A stretch of DNA of 57,144 nt from Ventosimonas gracilis (GCF_001580025.1 NZ_LSZO01000059.1:1-57144), one strand, 5' to 3'. Numbered from the stretch's first letter, positions 27,037 to 36,357 are shown. Numbers and translations: made by a program. The notes: generated by a model not told the origin, from the sequence alone.

Positions 27037-27130
27037 GGACGCTCTGAATAAGTCGAGCGGCCAAGCGAGCACGGCAGACCGCCCGACGCCGCAACGCCTG
27101 TGGCGCAGGCACTTATTCAGAGCATCCTTA
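27034..27130. repeat. MITE-like element, family 2 (97 bp)
   Basis: Ends are TAAGGACGCTCTGAATAAG (27034-27052) and, reversed, TAAGGATGCTCTGAATAAG (27112-27130), 18 of 19 identical. The interior is GC-rich and non-coding. It starts at the stop codon of the copper-chaperone gene. After the right terminal repeat comes AAAAATATCGCG, shared in form with the solo end at 20826-20841. No transposase in the window has these ends. Confidence 0.75.
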
Positions 27131-27230
27131 AAAATATCGCGCGTACTATGCTCGCAACGGTATTTTCCCTGTATTTCTTCTCATTTTCCCCCCCCTCATT
27201 TTTCATCCCATTGTCGGCACGGAGAAGCCC

Positions 27231-28430
27231 ATGAGCGTTTCCACCCCATCCGATAACCGCAATCTGGGCTTGCTGGTTGCGGTGCAGTCGCTGGGCGGCG
27301 CATCGCCTTCCATCATTATCGCGCTGGGCGGTATGGTGGGGCAGATGTTGAGCAGCAATCCGGCGCTCTCGACCCTGCCAGTCAGCCTGTATCAGCTTGG
27401 TGTGGCGCTGTCCACCATCCCTGCCGCCTGGGCCATGCGCCACTTCGGGCGCGGCGCGGCTTATTTGCTGGGGGCGATCATCGGCATGCTGGCTTCAACA
27501 CTGGCGGCATGGGGCATCGTTGCTGGCAGTTTTTTGTATTTTTCTCTGGGCGTGGCGATGTGCGGGTTTTACGGCGCGTGCGTGCAGAGCTACCGCTTTG
27601 CGGCGGCCGATGCGGTAGCGCCCGAACGCCGCGCCCGCGCGATTTCGTGGATCATGGTCGGCGGGCTGCTGGCGGCGGTCATCGGCCCGCAAACCATCAT
27701 CCTCACCGACGGCATGCTGCCCGCTACGCCTTTTGCCGCCAGTTTTCTGGGCTTTGCCTTTCTGGCGCTGCTCTCTGTGCCACTGCTGGCGCTGCTACGC
27801 CTGCCCAAATTGAGCCCGCAGCAGCAACGTGACACCGGTCGGCCATTAAGTGAAATCATCCGCGCTCCGCGCTTCATCGTCGCCGTGATGGGCGGGGTCG
27901 TCTCTTTTGGTTTGATGAGCTTTATCATGACCGCCGCGCCCATGGCGATGGTGGCCTGCGGTTTCGAGCGCGGCACCGCCATCTTGGGTTTGCAATGGCA
28001 CGTGCTCGCCATGTTCGGTCCCAGCTTCATCACCGGACGACTGATCGACCGCTTCGGCAACAACGCCGTGACGGCGACGGGCCTGGTGCTGATTGCCGCC
28101 TCCGGCCTGCTCGCGCTGGGCGGGCTGGAACTGCTGCACTTCTGGGGATCATTGATTTTGCTGGGGCTGGGCTGGAACTTTGGCTTCATCGGTGCCACGG
28201 CTATGGTGACGGACTGCTACCAGCCTGCGGAACGCGCCAAGGTGCAGGCGCTCAACGACTTTATGATTTTCGGCACCGTCGCCGCCGCGTCCTTCTTTTC
28301 CGGCCACCTGCTCAATACGGCGGGCTGGGACATCATCAACCTGTATTTATCGCCGATAGTTGCAGTGGTGCTGCTGGCGCAATTGGCGCTGGCGGTGTTT
28401 GAGCGCAAAAACCGGCAGGCGGCGGCGTAA
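27231..28430 (+). CDS. MFS transporter
   Basis: 399 residues and about twelve membrane helices. Motif A-like regions include MRHFGRGAAYLLG and, in the second half, RLIDRFGNNAV. The group with AAADAVAPERRARAISWIMVGGL resembles uncharacterised MFS exporters annotated YfcJ/YhhS-like or metal-related; I cannot name a substrate. ACGGAGAAG precedes the ATG. The 100 bases upstream contain the right flank of a MITE, so a fresh promoter must lie within 27131-27230. Confidence 0.85.
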   Translation: MSVSTPSDNRNLGLLVAVQSLGGASPSIIIALGGMVGQMLSSNPALSTLPVSLYQLGVALSTIPAAWAMRHFGRGAAYLLGAIIGMLASTLAAWGIVAGSFLYFSLGVAMCGFYGACVQSYRFAAADAVAPERRARAISWIMVGGLLAAVIGPQTIILTDGMLPATPFAASFLGFAFLALLSVPLLALLRLPKLSPQQQRDTGRPLSEIIRAPRFIVAVMGGVVSFGLMSFIMTAAPMAMVACGFERGTAILGLQWHVLAMFGPSFITGRLIDRFGNNAVTATGLVLIAASGLLALGGLELLHFWGSLILLGLGWNFGFIGATAMVTDCYQPAERAKVQALNDFMIFGTVAAASFFSGHLLNTAGWDIINLYLSPIVAVVLLAQLALAVFERKNRQAAA

Positions 28431-28436
28431 AAGCAA

Positions 28437-28599
28437 GGGAGCCTCTGAACAACTCAGCGCGCCGCATGTCTCTACGGATTCGGGCGTTCTGCCGCGTTGC
28501 AAATCCTCGCCAGAGCTGCGGCTATCGCTGTGGTTTGCGCCTTGCAGCCCATCCCGAACCGTAGCACCTGCTTGCCGCTCGACTTGTTCAGAGGCTCAC
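28437..28599. repeat. MITE-like element, family 2 (163 bp)
   Basis: Left end GGGAGCCTCTGAACAACTC and right end (reversed) GTGAGCCTCTGAACAAGTC, 17 of 19 identical. The reversed right end continues GAGCGGCAAGC, matching the interior edge of the 97-bp element. It begins 7 bases after the MFS stop codon. Confidence 0.7.
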
Positions 28600-28631
28600 T
28601 AAAGTTTTTCTGAATCGGTTTAGTAAAGCAG

Positions 28632-28650
28632 CGCTTCCTGAAAGGAAGCG
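28632..28650 (-). terminator. Possible terminator after znuB
   Basis: CGCTTCC-TGAAA-GGAAGCG is a perfect 7-bp stem just beyond the znuB stop codon. The downstream T run is weak. Confidence 0.4.
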
Positions 28651-28660
28651 ACTGTATCTG

Positions 28661-29461
28661 CTAACGATTTGGCAGCAGCAGCGATAGTAAAAACAACGCC
28701 GCGGCGCAAAGTACGATGGAAGGACCGGCTGGCGTGTCGGCAAACCAGGACAGGCTGATGCCGAGCGCGACTGCGAAAAGGCCGATAAGGCTGGCGCGGA
28801 CGGCCATTTGCAGCGGGCTTTTGGCGTGGCGGCGAGCGGCGGCGGCGGGTATCAACAGCAAGGCGGTAATCAGCAGCATGCCGACCACTTTCATGGCAAG
28901 GGCAATCACCAGCGCCAGCATCAGCATCAGCGCAAGGCGCAGTGCGGCGACCGGCAGCCCTTCGACTTCGGCCAGTTCCTCATGCAAGGTCAGGCGCAGC
29001 AGCGGCCGCCAGAGCAGTGCCAGCAGCAGCAACACCAAGGCGCTGCCGCCCAAAATCGGGATCAGTTCGCCACGCGATACCGCGAGCAGGTCGCCGAACA
29101 GGTAGCCTTCGATATTGACCTGCACATCGCGCATAAAGCTCAGCAGCACCAGCCCCAGCGATAAGGTGCTGGGCGCAAGGATGCCCAGCACGCTGTCTGC
29201 CGCCAGTTTCTGCCGTTGTTGCAGCAATAAAAGCAGTACAGCGAGCAACAGGCAGGTAACTGTTACGGCCAGCGTCGGCGCGATGTCCAATAAAAAGCCC
29301 AGGACGATACCCAAGAGCGCCGCATGCGACAGGGTGTCGCCAAAATAGGCGAGCCGCCGCCACAGTACAAAAGAGCCTAAAGGCCCGGCCACCAGTGCCA
29401 GTGCAAAGCCTGCCAGCAGCGCGTTTTGTAAAAAAACAGGCATGCTTAATCGGCCAGGCAA
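28661..29461 (-). CDS. znuB: Zinc ABC transporter permease ZnuB
   Basis: 266 residues with about seven or eight membrane helices; the inner-membrane channel of the high-affinity zinc importer ZnuABC. It has LVAGPLGSFVLWRRLAYFGDTLSHAALLG (here cut as RRLAYFGDTLSHAALLG), the signature of ABC-3 metal permeases, and the coupling-loop segment after ALRLALMLMLALVIALAMKVVG. Third gene of zur-znuC-znuB, separated from znuC by a 54-base gap holding a REP-like palindrome. Confidence 0.95.
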   Translation of the reverse strand: MPGRLSMPVFLQNALLAGFALALVAGPLGSFVLWRRLAYFGDTLSHAALLGIVLGFLLDIAPTLAVTVTCLLLAVLLLLLQQRQKLAADSVLGILAPSTLSLGLVLLSFMRDVQVNIEGYLFGDLLAVSRGELIPILGGSALVLLLLALLWRPLLRLTLHEELAEVEGLPVAALRLALMLMLALVIALAMKVVGMLLITALLLIPAAAARRHAKSPLQMAVRASLIGLFAVALGISLSWFADTPAGPSIVLCAAALFLLSLLLPNR

Positions 29462-29471
29462 GGGTATCTCT

Positions 29472-29497
29472 CCCCTACCCTGCAGGCGGGCGAGGGG
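29472..29497. repeat. REP-like palindrome between znuC and znuB
   Basis: CCCCTACCCTGCAGGCGGGC followed by GAGGGG is an imperfect hairpin of the family seen at 2903-2926. It may lower or stabilise znuB expression relative to znuC. Confidence 0.5.
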
Positions 29498-29515
29498 GTT
29501 AGGATTAAAAGCCCG

Positions 29516-30235
29516 TTATACATTGCGCACTTGTCCACTGATGGCGTGCCGGTGGTTGTGATGGTGCGTATAAACGGCCAGTTCACCGAACAGTTCGGCA
29601 TAGGCAGGCTCCAAGGTAATCTGTGCCGGATGACCTGTACAGCAAACATGGCGGTTTAAGCAAACCACCCAATCGGTACTGTGCATGACCAGATGCAGGT
29701 CGTGCGAGACCATCAGCACGCCGCACTGGTAACGGTCGCGCAGACGGCTGATAAGGCGGTACAGTTCGGCCTGCCCATTCACATCAACACCCTGTACCGG
29801 CTCATCCAGCACCAAAAGCTGCGGTTCGCGCAGCAGCGCCCGCGCCAGCAGCACACGCTGCAATTCACCGCCGGATAGCTGGTGTAGTGGGTTGTTCGAT
29901 ACGCTCACTGCGCCCACTTCGTCCAATGCAGTTTGCGCTTTATCTCGGGTAATCCCCGGCAACAGCCGCAAAAAATCCAGTACAGATAATGGAAGATTGG
30001 CATCCAGATACAGTTTTTGCGGCATATAGCCAATACGTAGCCGCGGCTTGCGCTGCACCTGTCCTTGAGCGGGTTTAAGCAGCCCCAGCACCACGCGCAC
30101 CAACGTGGATTTGCCCGCGCCGTTGGGGCCAATCAGCGTGACGATTTCCCCGGCGCGAACGCGCAAGGCCACCTTATCCAGCACCGTTTTGCCGTTAAAG
30201 GCGTGGGTTACGCCATCCAACTGAACCAAGGGCAT
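29516..30235 (-). CDS. znuC: Zinc ABC transporter ATP-binding protein ZnuC
   Basis: 239 residues from the ATG at 30235, which has AAAGGTG about 8 bases upstream; the frame extends 30 codons more but without family sequence. Walker [13 protein letters not shown], signature LSGGELQR, Walker [13 protein letters not shown] and the switch His in MVSHDLHLV are all present. The C-terminal end is His-rich ([10 protein letters not shown]), typical of ZnuC. Energises zinc uptake with ZnuA and ZnuB. Confidence 0.95.
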   Translation of the reverse strand: MPLVQLDGVTHAFNGKTVLDKVALRVRAGEIVTLIGPNGAGKSTLVRVVLGLLKPAQGQVQRKPRLRIGYMPQKLYLDANLPLSVLDFLRLLPGITRDKAQTALDEVGAVSVSNNPLHQLSGGELQRVLLARALLREPQLLVLDEPVQGVDVNGQAELYRLISRLRDRYQCGVLMVSHDLHLVMHSTDWVVCLNRHVCCTGHPAQITLEPAYAELFGELAVYTHHHNHRHAISGQVRNV

Positions 30236-30252
30236 CAGCGCGGCACCTTTAT

Positions 30253-30283
30253 CCCCTCCCCGTTCCCGCAAGCGGGCGAAGGG
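30253..30283. repeat. REP-like palindrome between zur and znuC
   Basis: CCCTCCCCGTTCCCGCAAGC, then GGGCGAAGGG: a stem around CCCGC-AA-GCGGG with an outer CCCTCCCC/GAAGGG arm. Same family as 2903-2926 and 12756-12781. Confidence 0.5.
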
Positions 30284-30305
30284 AGTAAAGGCGTTTTGCC
30301 AGGTA

Positions 30306-30761
30306 TCAGGCCCTGCAAGTGGCACACAGACCTGAGACTTCTACCGTTTGCTGCTCGATGGCAAAACTAAAGGACTGCGCGGCAGCGGCAATGGCTTGGT
30401 GGATGCTACCTTGCTCCATCTCCATCACGCTGTGGCAGTTGCGGCAAATAAAGAACTGACCGGCGTGATGGTGCGGTGGATGCGAGCAGCCGATAAAGGC
30501 GTTAAGCGAAGCAATGCGGTGCACCAAGCCGTTATCCAGCAAAAAGCCCAAGGCGCGGTAAACGGTGGGCGGCGCTGCGCGGCGACGGTCGGCCTCGCTT
30601 AACACGGCGAGAATATCGTAGGCACCGAGCGGTTTTTCGCTGCCCCAAACCAGCTCCAGCACGCGGCGGCGCAGCGTGGTTAAACGCGCCCCGCGCTGTG
30701 CGCAGAGTTGCTCGGCGGCGGCGAGATTGCTAGACAAACTGGGAGGGCGCGTAGCATTCAT
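30306..30761 (-). CDS. zur: Zinc uptake regulator Zur (Fur family)
   Basis: 151 residues from the ATG at 30761. An N-terminal winged helix carries [13 protein letters not shown] and [20 protein letters not shown]; the zinc-binding half has [20 protein letters not shown], and a second Cys pair (CATC) at the end completes the structural site. Zur represses znu genes when zinc is plentiful. The first gene of zur-znuC-znuB, divergent from znuA with only 56 bases between, and the likely binding site sits in that gap. Confidence 0.95.
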   Translation of the reverse strand: MNATRPPSLSSNLAAAEQLCAQRGARLTTLRRRVLELVWGSEKPLGAYDILAVLSEADRRRAAPPTVYRALGFLLDNGLVHRIASLNAFIGCSHPPHHHAGQFFICRNCHSVMEMEQGSIHQAIAAAAQSFSFAIEQQTVEVSGLCATCRA

Positions 30762-30787
30762 AAACGAAACTGGCGGTAGAGGGTGAA

Positions 30788-30810
30788 AAGACGCTATCTT
30801 ATAACATTTG
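30788..30810. promoter_or_regulatory. Candidate Zur box in the zur/znuA gap
   Basis: The 23-mer ending TTATAACATTTG matches the enterobacterial/pseudomonad Zur consensus (GAAATGTTATAATATAACATTTC, here given as two halves GAAATGTTATAA and TATAACATTTC) at 16 of 23 positions by my count, with the right half nearly perfect. It lies 8 bases before the znuA ATG and 27 bases before zur, so one site could control both directions. Confidence 0.65.
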
Positions 30811-30817
30811 CCGCTGC

Positions 30818-31723
30818 ATGAAGTCCCTCGCCTTGTTTCGTTTACCACTGGTTTTTTTCAGCCTGTTACTGGCGCTAAGTGCCCACGCCAAGGTGCGCGT
30901 GCTGACCAGCATCAAGCCGCTACAGTTGATTGCCGCCGCCGTGCAGGACGGCCTTGGCACGCCCGATGTGCTGCTGCCGCCCTGGGCCTCGCCGCACGCC
31001 TATGCGCTGCGCCCGTCTGAGGTGAGGAAAGTCGCCGAAGCGGATTTGTTCTACTGGATTGGCCCAAACCTTGAAAACTTCCTGCCGCGCGTGCTCAGCA
31101 GCCGCGATAAAGCCAGCATAGCCGTGCAGCAGCTTGCTGGCCTTGAGCTGCGCCAGTTTGCCGCCGATGGAAACAGCAACGCCGATGCCAACCATCGCCC
31201 CGGCATGATCGATGCCCATCTGTGGCTGCTGCCCGCCAATGCGCGGGTGATTGCAGGGCGCATGGCCGCCGATTTGGCCGCGCTCGACCCCGCCCATGCG
31301 CCGCGCTATCAGGCTAATCTTGCGGCTTTTAGCGAACGTCTTGATACCCTCGATAAGCGCCTGTCCGGCGAGTTAAGCGCCGCCGAAGGCCGGCCGTTTT
31401 TTGTCTTCCACCGCGCCTTTGACTACTTCGAGGCCGCTTACGGCCTCAAACACGCAGGGGTTTTCAGCATTGCGCTGGAAGTCACCCCCGGCGCGCGCCA
31501 AGTCGCCGCCATGCGTGAACGCTTGCAGCAGGCAGGAGCTGGCTGTGTATTCTACGAACCACCCATGCGCCCGCGCTTGGCCGAAACTTTGATCGCCGGA
31601 CTGCCGCTGCGCCTTGAACCCTTAGATGCGCTGGGCAGTGCGATTAAAGTCAACGCCCGCGGCTACGAAACGCTGATGGAAAACCTGAGCCGCGACTTGA
31701 CGGGCTGCCTTTTGCGCTCATAA
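30818..31723 (+). CDS. znuA: Zinc ABC transporter substrate-binding protein ZnuA
   Basis: 301 residues. A signal peptide ends at SAHA/KVRV, so the protein is periplasmic. Family marks are VLTSIKPLQLI, the metal-site His in WASPHAYALRPSE, DAHLWLLP and VFHRAFDYFEAAYGL. In E. coli ZnuA the corresponding segment is SPHDYSLRP, so the residue after the His is Ala here. The usual long His-rich loop is reduced to a short NADANHRPG stretch. Divergent from zur and 14 bases ahead of the CobW gene. Confidence 0.93.
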   Translation: MKSLALFRLPLVFFSLLLALSAHAKVRVLTSIKPLQLIAAAVQDGLGTPDVLLPPWASPHAYALRPSEVRKVAEADLFYWIGPNLENFLPRVLSSRDKASIAVQQLAGLELRQFAADGNSNADANHRPGMIDAHLWLLPANARVIAGRMAADLAALDPAHAPRYQANLAAFSERLDTLDKRLSGELSAAEGRPFFVFHRAFDYFEAAYGLKHAGVFSIALEVTPGARQVAAMRERLQQAGAGCVFYEPPMRPRLAETLIAGLPLRLEPLDALGSAIKVNARGYETLMENLSRDLTGCLLRS

Positions 31724-31737
31724 CCGAACAAAAGACT

Positions 31738-32670
31738 ATGGATCATCGAACCGCCGTTATCATCCTCGCCGGATTTTTGGGCGCGGGTAAAACCACCTTG
31801 GTTAACCGCCTGCTCAGTGCGCCCGATATGGACGGATCGGCCGTTATCGTCAACGACTTTGGCGCACTCAATATTGATGCCGAGCGGCTTGGCGAAGCCA
31901 GCAATGCCGTCTACAGCCTGCAAAACGGCTGCATCTGTTGCAGCGTACAAAATGACCTGCTCGCGCAGCTTGAAAGCCTTGCCAGGCGCAGGCCACAACT
32001 AAAACGCATCCTGATTGAATGCTCCGGTGTTTCCGACCCCGAGCGCATTATCCAGACGCTGGCCTACCCGCGGTTAAAACAGCTATTACGGCTGGACGGC
32101 GTGATCACCCTGGTCGATAGCAGCCATCATCTAACCTTGGAAGGCGACTACGCCCGCCTTGCCCGCGCCCAAACCGCCGCCGCCGATGTATTGCTGCTCA
32201 ATAAAACCGACCTTGCCAGCGCCGCGCAACTTGACGAGCTGCGCCAACGCTTTACCCGGCAAAACCCACGCGCCCTACTGCATGAATGCGTGCAGGCTGA
32301 ACTTCCGGACGCACTCTGGCGCACGCCCCGTCATGACGAACCATCCGCCAGCGAAACCGCGCACAGCCACGCAAAGGCACACAGCGAACTGTTTAGCAGT
32401 TGGCATTGGCAAAGCGCTGGCCGTTTCGACAGCACCCGCCTGCGCCGATGGCTTGCCGAGCTGCCCGCCGCACTTTTACGCCTCAAAGGCTTGATACGTC
32501 TGGATAACGAGGCTCGCCCGTTCTGGCTGCAACAGGTAGGCGGACGCTGCGAATTTCATCCAGCCCAGCAAAATGAACAGCCCATGCACTTGGTTTTTAT
32601 CGCGCAAAGTGACTTTAACGGACAAAATACCTTAATCAACAAACTGGAAAGTTGTTTACTTGAGACCTAA
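31738..32670 (+). CDS. CobW/G3E-family GTPase, probable zinc metallochaperone
   Basis: 310 residues and cytoplasmic. Walker A is GFLGAGKTT, the switch region NDFGALNID, the metal-binding CxCC is GCICCS, and the guanine-specificity motif is NKTD. A short His-containing stretch (ETAHSHAKAHSE) separates the GTPase from the C-terminal CobW_C domain. Members of this family next to Zur-controlled genes pass zinc to client enzymes during scarcity (ZNG1/ZigA/YeiR type). The 14-base gap after znuA indicates co-expression. The client is unknown. Confidence 0.88.
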   Translation: MDHRTAVIILAGFLGAGKTTLVNRLLSAPDMDGSAVIVNDFGALNIDAERLGEASNAVYSLQNGCICCSVQNDLLAQLESLARRRPQLKRILIECSGVSDPERIIQTLAYPRLKQLLRLDGVITLVDSSHHLTLEGDYARLARAQTAAADVLLLNKTDLASAAQLDELRQRFTRQNPRALLHECVQAELPDALWRTPRHDEPSASETAHSHAKAHSELFSSWHWQSAGRFDSTRLRRWLAELPAALLRLKGLIRLDNEARPFWLQQVGGRCEFHPAQQNEQPMHLVFIAQSDFNGQNTLINKLESCLLET

Positions 32671-32835
32671 AAGAACTTACATCAAACTGATTTTGGCATT
32701 TTTGGCATTGCGCCCTTGACCAAATAGCGCGGCAAGCCCGTCCTTGCTGGGTCGCGCATCAGTGCGGTGTTTGTTGTTCGGTGCTTTTCAACGGGTTCGT
32801 TTTGTGGTGCGCCTCAGCACCCCAGGAGACCGCTA

Positions 32836-33243
32836 ATGGAAGATATTCAGGCATTCGCGCAGCAAGTGTTTGCCAGCCAGCCCTTCAGTCGTTTCATCGG
32901 CGCAAAGCTGACTGCCTGCACAGGCGACAGCGCACAGCTTTCCCTCACCATCGAAGATCACCATCTGCAGCAGCACGGTTTCGTGCATGGTGGTGTCATC
33001 AGCTACTTGGCCGATAACGCCATCACCTTCGCAGGTGGTATCGCTTTGCGGGGCAACGCGCTGACGGCTGAATTCAAAATCAACTATATCCGCCCTGGCG
33101 TTGGTCTCAGGCTTATCGCCAACGCTCAGGCACGCAGCACTGGAAAGCGGATGGCCATTTGTCAGTGCGAGATATACGCGGAGGATGGAGAGAGCCGCAA
33201 GCTTTGTGCCTTGGCTCAGGGAACTGTCGTCCCCGCAGTCTGA
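32836..33243 (+). CDS. PaaI-type hotdog-fold thioesterase
   Basis: 135 residues from the ATG at 32836, which has a strong AGGAG site. The hotdog core is HGFVHGGVISYLADNAITFA (the HGG and following Asp-bearing helix of the PaaI group) followed by LTAEFKINYIRP. Likely hydrolyses an acyl- or aroyl-CoA; the substrate cannot be read. The 165 bases upstream (32671-32835) show no other gene. Confidence 0.88.
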   Translation: MEDIQAFAQQVFASQPFSRFIGAKLTACTGDSAQLSLTIEDHHLQQHGFVHGGVISYLADNAITFAGGIALRGNALTAEFKINYIRPGVGLRLIANAQARSTGKRMAICQCEIYAEDGESRKLCALAQGTVVPAV

Positions 33244-33283
33244 ATTCGATCCGATTCGTTTGACCAGAGGAGCAAAACGTTAA

Positions 33284-33315
33284 GCCTTGGCGGCCTACTT
33301 AACGGCAGCCAAGGC
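33284..33315. terminator. Weak hairpin between the thioesterase gene and gabT
   Basis: GCCTTGGC (33284-33291) and GCCAAGGC (33308-33315) form a perfect 8-bp stem with a 16-base loop between convergent genes. No strong T run. Confidence 0.35.
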
Positions 33316-33333
33316 GGTGTTGCAAGGAGGAAC

Positions 33334-34614
33334 TTAAGCCAGTTCTGAGAGGCACTCGCCAACGATGGAAAGGCCCTGCTCAAGCTGTGCATCAGGGATG
33401 GTCAGCGGCATCAGGAAGCGGATCACGTTGCCGTAAACCCCGCAGGACAGCAGGATAAGCCCCTTATCGCGGGCGCGTTCGACCAGCTTGCCCGCGAGCG
33501 CGGCATCGGGCTTGCTTAAATCGCCGTTCTCGAACAGCTCCATTGCGACCATTGCGCCCAAGCCGCGCACGTCGCCTATGACCTTGTGCTGTTTGCCAAG
33601 CTCGCGCAGACGGTTTTGCAGGGTCTGCCCCAAATCCTTGGCGCGTTGCAGCAGGTTTTCTTCGTCAAAGACTTTAAGCACGGCGAGCGCGGCGGCGCAG
33701 GCGATCGGGCTACCGGCGTAAGTGCCGCCCAGCCCGCCCGGAGCGATGGCATCCATGATTTCGGCCTTGCCGGTCACGCCGGCGAGCGGGAAGCCTCCGG
33801 CGACCGATTTGGCGAAGGTGGTTAAATCCGGCACCACGCCCAATTGCTCGCAGGCGAAGAAGCTGCCGGTGCGACCTGCGCCGGTTTGCACTTCATCGGC
33901 AATCAGCAAAATACCGTGGCTGTCGCAGAGTTTGCGCAGTCTTTGCATAAAGCTTGCCGAGTTGACGTAGAAACCGCCCTCCCCTTGCACCGGTTCGATG
34001 ACGATGGCGGCAATGTCCTTGGCATCGGCATCGGTTTTAAAGATGCGTTCGATGCTGGCAATGGAAGCATCCTCACTGATGCCGTGCAGCGCACAAGGCG
34101 CAAGCGCGCGGTACACGCCGCCCGGCATCAGCCCCATGCCTGCCGCGTAGGGTGCGACCTTGCCGGTTAGCGCCAGCGTCATCATGGTGCGGCCGTGATA
34201 AGCGCCGGTAAAGGCAATCACTCCGGCGCGACCGGTAGCGGCGCGGGCGATTTTGATGGAGTTTTCCAGCGCTTCGGAACCGGTGGAAACCAGCAGGGTT
34301 TTCTTGGCGAAATCGCCAGGTACCCGTTTGGCGATTTCTTCGCACAGGGCGATATAAGGCTCGTAGGCCAGCACCTGAAAGCAGGTGTGCGAGAGTTTGC
34401 CCAATTGCTCTTGTACGGCGGCAATGACTTTCGGGTGCAGATGGCCGCTGTTAAGCACGGCAATGCCACCAGCAAAGTCGATGTATTCGCGCCCATCCAC
34501 GTCCCAAACCGTGGCGTTCTCTGCACGTTCGGCGACAATCGGGTGAATTTGCCCAACGCCACGGGCAACCGTGGCATGGCGGCGTTGCAGCAGGGTTTGG
34601 TTGTTATTGCTCAT
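33334..34614 (-). CDS. gabT: 4-aminobutyrate aminotransferase
   Basis: PLP-dependent transfer of the GABA amino group to 2-oxoglutarate, giving succinate semialdehyde. 426 residues from the ATG at 34614 (AAAGGA upstream). It has FAGGIAVLNSGHLHPKV, SGSEALENSIKIARAATGR (here SGSEALENSIKIAR) and the PLP-Lys in FAKSVAGGFPLAG, and ADEVQTGAGRTG before it. The product is the substrate of GabD, whose gene lies immediately upstream on the same strand, 169 bases away. Confidence 0.95.
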   Translation of the reverse strand: MSNNNQTLLQRRHATVARGVGQIHPIVAERAENATVWDVDGREYIDFAGGIAVLNSGHLHPKVIAAVQEQLGKLSHTCFQVLAYEPYIALCEEIAKRVPGDFAKKTLLVSTGSEALENSIKIARAATGRAGVIAFTGAYHGRTMMTLALTGKVAPYAAGMGLMPGGVYRALAPCALHGISEDASIASIERIFKTDADAKDIAAIVIEPVQGEGGFYVNSASFMQRLRKLCDSHGILLIADEVQTGAGRTGSFFACEQLGVVPDLTTFAKSVAGGFPLAGVTGKAEIMDAIAPGGLGGTYAGSPIACAAALAVLKVFDEENLLQRAKDLGQTLQNRLRELGKQHKVIGDVRGLGAMVAMELFENGDLSKPDAALAGKLVERARDKGLILLSCGVYGNVIRFLMPLTIPDAQLEQGLSIVGECLSELA

Positions 34615-34783
34615 AGTTTTTCCTTTGATGGCCGCTATCGCGGCGCGAAGCTCACAGGCGGGCAAAAGCGCGGCATACGCTTATCGACCGTTTTTACCCG
34701 CCGCTGCCTCAGTTTGATCAGCCGCTGTTACGGCTTTAAAGCGAAGCGCCGCGTGCTCTTTCACGCCTTGCTTCGCGAGTGAT

Positions 34784-36232
34784 TTAGATGCTCAAGCACA
34801 GGTATTTGATTTCCACATAGTCTTCAATGCCGTACTTGGAACCTTCGCGGCCAAGGCCGGAGGCTTTGACCCCGCCAAAGGGCGCGACCTCATTGGACAT
34901 CAGCCCGGTATTGATGCCGACCATGCCGTATTCGAGCGCTTCAGCTACACGAAATACCCGCGATAAATCCTTGGCGTAGAAATACGAGGCCAGACCAAAC
35001 TCCGTGTCATTGGCCATCTGGATAACCTCTGCCTCGTCTTTAAAACGAAACAGCGGCGCGAGCGGGCCGAAGGTTTCGTCCTTGGCGACCAGTGCATTTT
35101 TCGGCACATCCACCAAAATCGTGGGTTCAAAGAAAGTGCCGCCCAAGGCATGCGGTTTGCCGCCGCTGACGACTTTCGCACCTTTGGCGGTGGCGTCGGC
35201 GATATGTTCTTGCACCTTGGTGACCGCTTTTGCGTCAATCAAAGGACCGGTGGTAATGCCGTCATCCAAGCCGTTGCCGATTTTTAAGCGGGCAATGGCG
35301 GCTTGCAGTTTTTCCACAAACGCCTCATAGACCGCATCTTGCACATAGAGGCGGTTGGCGCAAACACAGGTTTGCCCGTTGTTGCGGTATTTGGAGATTA
35401 ACGCGCCTTCGACCGCCGCATCCAAATCGGCATCATCAAATACGATAAAGGGCGCGTTGCCGCCGAGTTCCAGCGAGACTTTTTTAATGTCCTTGGCACA
35501 TTCGGCCATCAGCTGACGGCCTACGTCGGTTGAGCCGGTAAAGCTCAGCTTGCGCACAATCGGGTTGCCGGTCAGCTCACCGCCGACAGCGGCCGCGCTG
35601 CCGGTGACGACGCTAAACACGCCCGCCGGAATACCCGCTCGTTCAGCCAATTCCGCCAGCGCCAGCGCCGAATAAGGCGTTTGCGAGGCGGGTTTGACCA
35701 CCATCGTACAACCGGCGGCAAGCGCAGGCCCGGCTTTACGGGTAATCATCGCGGCCGGGAAGTTCCACGGCGTGATGGCGGCGGTGACACCAATCGGCTG
35801 CTTGATGACAATTAATCGTTTGTCTGCCATATGCCCGGGGATGGTATCGCCGTAAATGCGTTTGCCTTCTTCGGCGAACCATTCCAAAAAGGAGGCGGCA
35901 TAGGCAATCTCGCCACGCGATTCGGCCAAGGGCTTGCCTTGCTCGCAGGTCATCAGGCGGGCTAAGTCTTCTTGATTTTCGAGCATCAACTCAAACCATT
36001 TGCGCAAACGGGCACTGCGCTCTTTAGCGGTCAGCGCACGCCAAGCGGGCAAGGCACGTTCGGCGGCTTCAATCGCACGGCGCGTCTCGGCACCGCCCAT
36101 TTTCGGCACCGTGCCCAAGGTTTCGCCGGTCGCTGGATTATTGACGGAAATGGTTTGTCCGCTGTCGGCATCAAGCCAAGCACCATCGATATAGGCTTGC
36201 TGGCGAAACAGGGATTGATCTTGTAATTGCAT
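34784..36232 (-). CDS. gabD: Succinate-semialdehyde dehydrogenase (NADP)
   Basis: Oxidises succinate semialdehyde to succinate, completing the GABA shunt. 482 residues, as in E. coli GabD. The ATG at 36232 has AAGGAG upstream. TPWNFPAAMITRK, FTGSTDVGRQL, the catalytic Glu in LELGGNAPFIV and the catalytic Cys in NNGQTCVCANR are all present, and the end reads EDYVEIKYLCLSI, also GabD-like. Forms an operon with gabT. Confidence 0.96.
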   Translation of the reverse strand: MQLQDQSLFRQQAYIDGAWLDADSGQTISVNNPATGETLGTVPKMGGAETRRAIEAAERALPAWRALTAKERSARLRKWFELMLENQEDLARLMTCEQGKPLAESRGEIAYAASFLEWFAEEGKRIYGDTIPGHMADKRLIVIKQPIGVTAAITPWNFPAAMITRKAGPALAAGCTMVVKPASQTPYSALALAELAERAGIPAGVFSVVTGSAAAVGGELTGNPIVRKLSFTGSTDVGRQLMAECAKDIKKVSLELGGNAPFIVFDDADLDAAVEGALISKYRNNGQTCVCANRLYVQDAVYEAFVEKLQAAIARLKIGNGLDDGITTGPLIDAKAVTKVQEHIADATAKGAKVVSGGKPHALGGTFFEPTILVDVPKNALVAKDETFGPLAPLFRFKDEAEVIQMANDTEFGLASYFYAKDLSRVFRVAEALEYGMVGINTGLMSNEVAPFGGVKASGLGREGSKYGIEDYVEIKYLCLSI

Positions 36233-36357
36233 AATTGCTCCTTTTAAGAAACGGCCATCCAAAACGGGCGGCGAACTGAATGCTTGTGCTGTGCTTCAAG
36301 CCGCACATCATGATTGAAATGCTGTAGACGCTTCAAGTGAAAAGCCAAGGTATGGAT

